A stretch of DNA of 64,000 bases from assembly GCA_947497905.1 (NCBI GenBank), contig CANMIH010000001.1, positions 124,001 through 188,000 of the forward strand. Reading direction: 5' to 3'. The position numbers and the translations under genes were made by a program. This DNA is from an uncultured Pelagimonas sp. (GTDB lineage: Bacteria; Pseudomonadota; Alphaproteobacteria; Rhodobacterales; Rhodobacteraceae). Below, in pieces: positions 60,002-64,000 of this stretch (its first letter is position 1; each line of letters begins with the position of its first letter). The notes under the pieces were generated by a model. The model was not told the DNA's origin, ran no database searches, and saw only the letters and a program-made list of their open reading frames with translations.

Positions 60002-60907
60002 ATGCATATCGAGTTCCGCCATCTGCGTACGGTGAAAGCCATTCATGAATGTGGAGGGCTGGCGAAAGCTGCGGATCAGCTCAATATCACGCAGTCTGCA
60101 CTGAGCCATCAGATCAAAGGCCTAGAGGATCAGGCAGGGGTAGAGCTCTTTGTGCGCCGCTCCAAACCGCTCAAGCTTTCGGCGGCGGGCATGCGATTGT
60201 TGCGCCTGGCAGATCAGGTTCTGCCGCAGGTCGAGGCGTTGCAGGCCGAGTTTTCTGGCTTGCGCGATGGGCGTTCGGGTCGGCTACATATTGCCATCGA
60301 GTGCCATGCATGTTTCGAGTGGCTGTTTCCGGTGTTGGAGACGTTCCGCAAAAGCTGGCCGGATGTGGATGTCGATATCCGGCCCGGTTTGGCGTTTGAC
60401 GCCCTGCCTGCGCTGATCAAAGAAGATGTAGATGTGGTGATTTCCTCAGATCCCGAGGAATTGCCCGGCGTGACCTTTACCCCGTTGTTTGATTACAATC
60501 CGGTCTTTGTCGCCGCGGCCTCACATCCTTTGGCGCAGAAAGACTATATTGAGGCCGAGGATTTTCGCGGCCAGACGCTGATCACCTATCCGGTTGAACG
60601 GTCGCGTCTGGATATTTTCAGCCAGCTCCTGTCACCCGCCAAAGTGGAACCGGCCGCCATTCGTCAGGTTGAGCTGACTGCGGTTATCCTGTTGCTTGTG
60701 GCGTCTAATCGCGGCGTTTCCGTGCTTCCGGACTGGGTGGTGCGCGAAGTGAAGTATAATTCAGACTATGTCACACGCCCTTTGACGGCGCAGGGGATTA
60801 CCCGGCGGCTCTATGCGGCGACTCGCAGCGATGATCTCGACAAACCTTTCATGGCTGAACTGATCAAGCTGGCTGGGCAGGAAGCGCAACGGCTTCAATC
60901 CCAGTAA
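60002..60907 (+). CDS. metR: LysR-family regulator, probable MetR
   Basis: A 301-residue LysR protein whose N-terminal helix-turn-helix reads KAADQLNITQSALSHQIKGLEDQAGVELF. It is followed by a periplasmic-binding-like effector domain (about 90-295). Short DEAD-free stretches such as IECHACFEWLFPVLE are typical of MetR. ATG 60002 with GAGG just upstream starts directly at the DNA-binding domain. It is divergent from metF and should activate metF with homocysteine as co-effector. Confidence 0.88.
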   Translation: MHIEFRHLRTVKAIHECGGLAKAADQLNITQSALSHQIKGLEDQAGVELFVRRSKPLKLSAAGMRLLRLADQVLPQVEALQAEFSGLRDGRSGRLHIAIECHACFEWLFPVLETFRKSWPDVDVDIRPGLAFDALPALIKEDVDVVISSDPEELPGVTFTPLFDYNPVFVAAASHPLAQKDYIEAEDFRGQTLITYPVERSRLDIFSQLLSPAKVEPAAIRQVELTAVILLLVASNRGVSVLPDWVVREVKYNSDYVTRPLTAQGITRRLYAATRSDDLDKPFMAELIKLAGQEAQRLQSQ

Positions 60908-60918
60908 CGGTCGGGCGG

Positions 60919-60944
60919 AAGCGAACCACAAAGCGGTTCGCTTT
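60919..60944. terminator. terminator between metR and the cold-shock gene
   Basis: AAGCGAACC, a 7-base loop and GGTTCGCTT form a perfect 9-bp stem followed by TAT. The genes are convergent. Confidence 0.75.
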
Positions 60945-60961
60945 ATCCAGTGTTACAGATG

Positions 60962-61168
60962 TCAGACAGCCCTGATTTCAGCGGCCATCACGCGGCCATC
61001 CCGGCCCTCTTTTAATTCGTAATCCACTTTCTGATTGTCGGCGAGGCCGGTCATTCCTGACCGTTCAACCGCCGAAATGTGTACAAAAACATCTTTTCCA
61101 CCCTCTTCTGGGGCGATAAAGCCATACCCTTTGGTGGTGTTAAACCATTTCACGGTGCCTGAAGGCAT
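60962..61168 (-). CDS. cold-shock protein (CspA family)
   Basis: A 68-residue single OB-fold RNA chaperone with RNP1 KGYGFIAPE and RNP2 DVFVHISAVE. ATG 61168 begins at the canonical MPSGTVKWFN; an upstream in-frame extension of 15 codons is rejected as leader. The long AT-rich 5' region and divergent promoter are shared with the ArsC/Spx-like gene. Confidence 0.93.
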   Translation of the reverse strand: MPSGTVKWFNTTKGYGFIAPEEGGKDVFVHISAVERSGMTGLADNQKVDYELKEGRDGRVMAAEIRAV

Positions 61169-61399
61169 TTTTCCCGTGCTCCTTTTTGTCACTCTGTCCT
61201 TACAGTCTGGCACAGCGCCAAACTCCTAGTTGCGTAGGTTCAACGCGCAGGATTAAGGTCGTCACTCGTCACGGCCCAAGACTGTTTGTCGAAGGTTACA
61301 CGGCGATAGGATTACCGTCTGAGACAAAAAATCAAGGCAAACTGGGTCGATTTTGCGATTTCTACACCTTATGTGAGCGGTGCTGACACAGGAGTTTAC

Positions 61400-61714
61400 A
61401 TGATCCTTTATGGCCTGAAGACCTGCGACACCTGCCGAAAGGCACGTAAGGCTTTGACACAAGCGGAGTTTCGCGATGTACGTGAAGATGGCGTGCCGAC
61501 GGAGACTTTGCAGAAGGCGTTTGAGCAATTTGCAGGCAAACTTTTGAATACACGTTCAACCACGTGGCGAAATTTGAGCGACGAAGACCGTGACGGAGAG
61601 GTTTTGGAGCTATTGGCCGCTCATCCGACGCTGATGAAACGGCCTTTGATCCTGGACGGGGACCAGATGTATCTTGGGTGGGATAAAGCCACTCAGGCGG
61701 TGTTTGATGCGTAA
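61400..61714 (+). CDS. ArsC/Spx-family thioredoxin-fold protein
   Basis: A 104-residue protein of the ArsC/YffB/Spx family: CxxC in YGLKTCDTCRKARKAL and the later KRPLILDGDQMYLGW loop. YffB-type proteins are glutathione-dependent thiol reductases. Arsenate reduction is not implied, as no ars genes are nearby. ATG 61400 with GGAG 5 bases upstream is preferred to a start 9 codons earlier. It overlaps the next gene by 8 bp. Confidence 0.85.
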   Translation: MILYGLKTCDTCRKARKALTQAEFRDVREDGVPTETLQKAFEQFAGKLLNTRSTTWRNLSDEDRDGEVLELLAAHPTLMKRPLILDGDQMYLGWDKATQAVFDA

Positions 61715-62081
61715 TGCGGCACTTGTTTTGGGGATCACAGCCGGACTGTTTGGCATGTTGGTAGGGTTCTTTGGTTTTGGATATACCGAACTGGTGCGGA
61801 ACTACTCTGAAGTGGAAGAGGTGTTTGGCATGTTCGACAACCCCGAACTGGTTCGGGTTGTTTCGGTATTGTCCCCCATGCTCGCTGTGGCGGGTGGAGC
61901 CATGGCCAAGGTGCGGGCGCTTTGGGGCGGTGGTCTTCTGCTGATCTCGGCCTTGGGTATGTATCTTGGGTTCGGCTTTAATGTCTTCACCATGTTCCCA
62001 ATTTGCTTCGCGGGCATGGGTGGGCTTCTTGCCATCGCAGCCGGCAAACCGGACGAGCCAAAATCTCATTTCCAGAAATAA
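61707..62081 (+). CDS. small membrane protein of unknown function
   Basis: A 124-residue protein with about four hydrophobic helices (LVLGITAGLFGMLVGFFGFGY, VSVLSPMLAVAGGAMA, LWGGGLLLISALGMYLGF, FTMFPICFAGMGGLLAIA) and a charged C-terminus. It starts inside the ArsC-like gene, so the two are co-translated. I do not recognise the family with certainty; DUF4064-like four-helix proteins have a similar plan. Confidence 0.7.
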   Translation: MRNAALVLGITAGLFGMLVGFFGFGYTELVRNYSEVEEVFGMFDNPELVRVVSVLSPMLAVAGGAMAKVRALWGGGLLLISALGMYLGFGFNVFTMFPICFAGMGGLLAIAAGKPDEPKSHFQK

Positions 62082-62082
62082 G

Positions 62083-62112
62083 AAAACGCCCCTGTTGAAA
62101 GGGGCGTTTTTG
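62083..62112. terminator. bidirectional terminator
   Basis: AAAACGCCCC, an 8-base loop and GGGGCGTTTT form a perfect 10-bp stem with T tracts on both strands. It lies between convergent genes, directly after the small membrane protein. Confidence 0.92.
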
Positions 62113-62133
62113 ATTTCGACGGTCGAATAGGGT

Positions 62134-62679
62134 TTAGGCTGTCTGAGCTGTGCGACCAAACAGGCGCCCGGCGATTGCATCGATGGAAAGCGCGCCTGCG
62201 CCTTTGACCACTAGAACCAGCATCAGGAAGGTCCACATCACACGCTGGTCTACAAGGCCAATGGAATTGTCGAACAACCCGCCCAACGGCACATGGTGTC
62301 CTGTGACATCGACGATGGTCTGAACCCAGATAAACCCAATCAGGGCGACGGCAGACAGGCGGGTAAACAGCCCGATTAGGATCAGCGCAGGCAAGATGTA
62401 TTCTGCGACAGTGCCCGCAAGAATAACTAGGCGCTGCAGGATGTTGAGCTGCGAAACGTCATACAACACAGCCTCGGCCGCTTTGGGGAAGATCTGACCA
62501 AAGGCTCCTGCAGAAGGGGAGAAGATCGAACCGTCGATCTTCAGTCCGGCAGAGTTCCAATAGTAAACCAACAGCACTGCGGCAAAAACCAAACGGGCCA
62601 GCAGGGGCAGGATCTGAGCTGCGTGGCGATCCAAGGTGCCAAAAAGGGTCTCGTGAAGGTGGGTCAAGCGGGCGATCAT
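62134..62679 (-). CDS. DoxX-family membrane protein (probable BufD-type)
   Basis: A 181-residue membrane protein with four helices of the DoxX type (ILPLLARLVFAAVLLVYYWNS, AEYILPALILIGLFTRLSAVALIGFIWVQ). GAGGAT precedes ATG 62679. It is the third gene of a DUF692-DUF2063-DoxX run, 13 bp after the DUF2063 stop. This order matches bufferin-type operons, where the DoxX protein is the membrane component; its exact role is unknown. Confidence 0.85.
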   Translation of the reverse strand: MIARLTHLHETLFGTLDRHAAQILPLLARLVFAAVLLVYYWNSAGLKIDGSIFSPSAGAFGQIFPKAAEAVLYDVSQLNILQRLVILAGTVAEYILPALILIGLFTRLSAVALIGFIWVQTIVDVTGHHVPLGGLFDNSIGLVDQRVMWTFLMLVLVVKGAGALSIDAIAGRLFGRTAQTA

Positions 62680-62692
62680 GGTCAGATCCTCG

Positions 62693-63430
62693 TTACAGAT
62701 GAATATCGGTTAAGGCGCTACCGTGCAGCAGCAACCCAAGGGTGGCACCCAGATCAAAGTCTTCTCCAGCGTGGGTCAGGGCCTCTCCAAAGCTCTGTCC
62801 TTTGGCGATGGATTCGATGAAGTCCCCAGCGCCTGTCGGCAAAAGGTGAGGTTCTGGGTCAAATTCAGGGCGGGTGATGAGAATATCTTCAGGCTGGGCC
62901 GTCGGTTGCGGCGCGCCTTCGGTCATGGTGAAGCGATAAATTGACTGAAGCGGCCATTGCGACCGGAGCATGATTGCGGAGGGGGCGAGTACCAGACGCG
63001 CACCCATCAGTTGATCTTCGTCCAGCTCTTGCAGTCGCGCGGGATCAAGCGGGGTGTGATCCGCCGCGTGGTAGCTTTTGCGCAGGGCCAATTCCAGTCG
63101 CGCCACATCTGCAAGATAGCCAATGGATTTCAGCGGTTCGAGCCCGCTTAGAAAGGCCGGGAAACCGGCGCCATAGTGCATCATCAGCGGGCTGCTTGGC
63201 GGCGACTGGCGCAAGAAGATACCTGCAGCTTTGGCAAAGTTTTCGGGGCCAATCAGTTTGGCAACAGCAGGAAATCCGGTTTCCAGCGCCTCGCTGAGTG
63301 AAACTGCAACATTGTTGCGATACACCGAATAGCGGGCGCCGGCAGGTTGACCCTGAGCATCGACCAAACCCTCGGGGATTGGCTGCGCCGCATCCAAAAG
63401 CGCCGTTCGGAAGGCAGTCTGCGAGATCAT
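62693..63430 (-). CDS. DUF2063-family protein (BufC/HvfC type partner)
   Basis: A 245-residue protein with a DUF2063 'putative DNA-binding' domain in its N-terminal half ([28 protein letters not shown] and [17 protein letters not shown]). Despite the Pfam name, proteins of this type act as partner or scaffold for a DUF692 peptide-modifying enzyme, delivering a RiPP precursor. Its ATG overlaps the DUF692 stop (ATGA), which supports a complex. No direct evidence of DNA binding is visible. Confidence 0.85.
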   Translation of the reverse strand: MISQTAFRTALLDAAQPIPEGLVDAQGQPAGARYSVYRNNVAVSLSEALETGFPAVAKLIGPENFAKAAGIFLRQSPPSSPLMMHYGAGFPAFLSGLEPLKSIGYLADVARLELALRKSYHAADHTPLDPARLQELDEDQLMGARLVLAPSAIMLRSQWPLQSIYRFTMTEGAPQPTAQPEDILITRPEFDPEPHLLPTGAGDFIESIAKGQSFGEALTHAGEDFDLGATLGLLLHGSALTDIHL

Positions 63431-64000
63431 GCGATCACCTTTTGCAAAGCAGCGTCCGCACGGCGAGCCTCATCCGCGAGCACGGGCCACTCGGGCACAT
63501 CTGTATCCCATTCAACCAGCAGAGGTTTGGGTCCGGATCGGGCCAGTGTGTAATCCAGCAGGGCCCAGACGGGCTCGACAACCTCTCGTCCATGGCTGTC
63601 GATCAACAGCGGTTTGCCGTGGTCGTCATGATCTTCGTCATGCCCGGCGAGATGAATTTCCCCCACCAATTCAAGCGGGTAATCGTCTATGTAGCTTTGG
63701 GGCGAATATTCAAGATTGGTGGCCGAGACAAAGACGTTGTTTACGTCAAGCAAAAGGCCACAGCCGGTGCGTCGCGCAACTTCGCGCAGGAAATCGGTCT
63801 CGGACCAGGTGCTTTCAGCAAAGGCCAGATAGCTGGAGGGGTTCTCCAACAGCATTTTACGACCCAAAACCTCCTGCACCTCATCGATGTGATCGGCGAC
63901 GCGAGTCAGCGTGGCGTCGGTATAGGGCAGGGGGAGCAGGTCATTGAGAAAATGGCTGTCATGGGTCGACCAGGCGAGATGCTCAGAAAAGCTTGCCGGG
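63427..64000 (-). CDS. DUF692 (MbnB/TglH/BufB-like) multinuclear iron enzyme, 5' end outside window
   Basis: C-terminal part of about 190 residues of a DUF692 TIM-barrel enzyme. The frame stays open to the window edge: [18 protein letters not shown], then [37 protein letters not shown] and [12 protein letters not shown], with His, Asp and Glu residues typical of the family iron site. Relatives modify Cys residues in peptides, for example oxazolone/thioamide formation in methanobactin and thiooxazoles in bufferins. A start at 63879 would be internal; the true start lies beyond 64000. Confidence 0.9.
   Translation of the reverse strand, partial: PASFSEHLAWSTHDSHFLNDLLPLPYTDATLTRVADHIDEVQEVLGRKMLLENPSSYLAFAESTWSETDFLREVARRTGCGLLLDVNNVFVSATNLEYSPQSYIDDYPLELVGEIHLAGHDEDHDDHGKPLLIDSHGREVVEPVWALLDYTLARSGPKPLLVEWDTDVPEWPVLADEARRADAALQKVIA

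Noticed and set aside
59910-60002. Strong MetR operator claim between metF and metR
   Set aside because: Only one TGAG-N5-TTCA match with a mismatch is visible; kept as a low-confidence site rather than a finding.
1-64000. CRISPR arrays, tRNA/rRNA genes, insertion sequences, toxin-antitoxin or phage genes
   Set aside because: Read for on both strands; no spaced direct repeats, cloverleaf-like sequences, transposase or integrase motifs were found. The window has no visible mobile element despite its accessory-type catabolic content.

Overview
This 64 kb window looks like part of the chromosome of a marine roseobacter-group alphaproteobacterium (Rhodobacteraceae, in the Ruegeria/Phaeobacter/Tritonibacter neighbourhood). 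That placement is inferred from the high-GC coding sequence, short intergenic gaps, RpiR-controlled iol operon with a fused iolC, TRAP and ABC uptake systems, BKACE and hydantoinase modules, and an intergenic repeat of a kind I associate with these genomes. No rRNA, tRNA, CRISPR array, insertion sequence, integrase or phage gene was seen. The window reads as a chain of catabolic cassettes, most with their own regulator.

Left part (1-16.3 kb). A cytochrome P450 cut by the left edge is followed by paaZ. Next comes a myo-inositol catabolic operon: an RpiR/IolR regulator, then iolC (fused to a DUF2090 aldolase-like domain), iolD, iolE, a PhyH-type dioxygenase and iolB. GGAA-N6-TTCC palindromes lie on both sides of the regulator gene. 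After a terminator there is a GDP-mannose dehydrogenase (AlgD)-like gene whose catalytic residues appear to be lost, and a divergent phosphorelay made of a LuxR-type response regulator and a hybrid histidine kinase.

Middle (16.3-39.3 kb). A TetR gene is divergent from a DgcA-like flavoprotein (old yellow enzyme plus FAD/NAD domains) that is followed by a ProC-like reductase. A second TetR gene, with three copies of a putative operator, is divergent from a PNPOx-like protein and an exported alpha/beta hydrolase with an Asp nucleophile. A MarR/adaptor/RND efflux operon and a hydroxypyruvate-isomerase-like gene follow. Then comes a reductive pyrimidine degradation locus: preT, preA, two tandem RutR-like TetR genes, a carbamoylase, an unknown exported protein, dihydropyrimidinase and an SsuA/NMT1-type ABC importer. 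RutR-box-like palindromes sit at its promoters.

Right part (39.3-64 kb). A BASS-like carrier; maleylpyruvate isomerase-like and fumarylpyruvate hydrolase-like genes; UspA; a TAXI-type TRAP transporter; and a PhzS-like FAD monooxygenase. A sugar-acid-type module follows, with a GlcD-like oxidase divergent from an IlvD/Edd dehydratase, an SDR and a GntR regulator, and TGGTATACCA-type operators between them. An AraC/GATase1-type regulator is divergent from a carnitine/gamma-butyrobetaine-type operon (acyl-CoA dehydrogenase, SelW-like protein, ADP-forming acyl-CoA synthetase, caiD, BKACE). Next are metF/metR, a cold-shock gene, an ArsC/Spx-like protein and a small membrane protein. The right edge holds DoxX, DUF2063 and a truncated DUF692 gene, an arrangement typical of a bufferin-type (metal-binding RiPP) operon whose precursor gene would lie beyond the edge.
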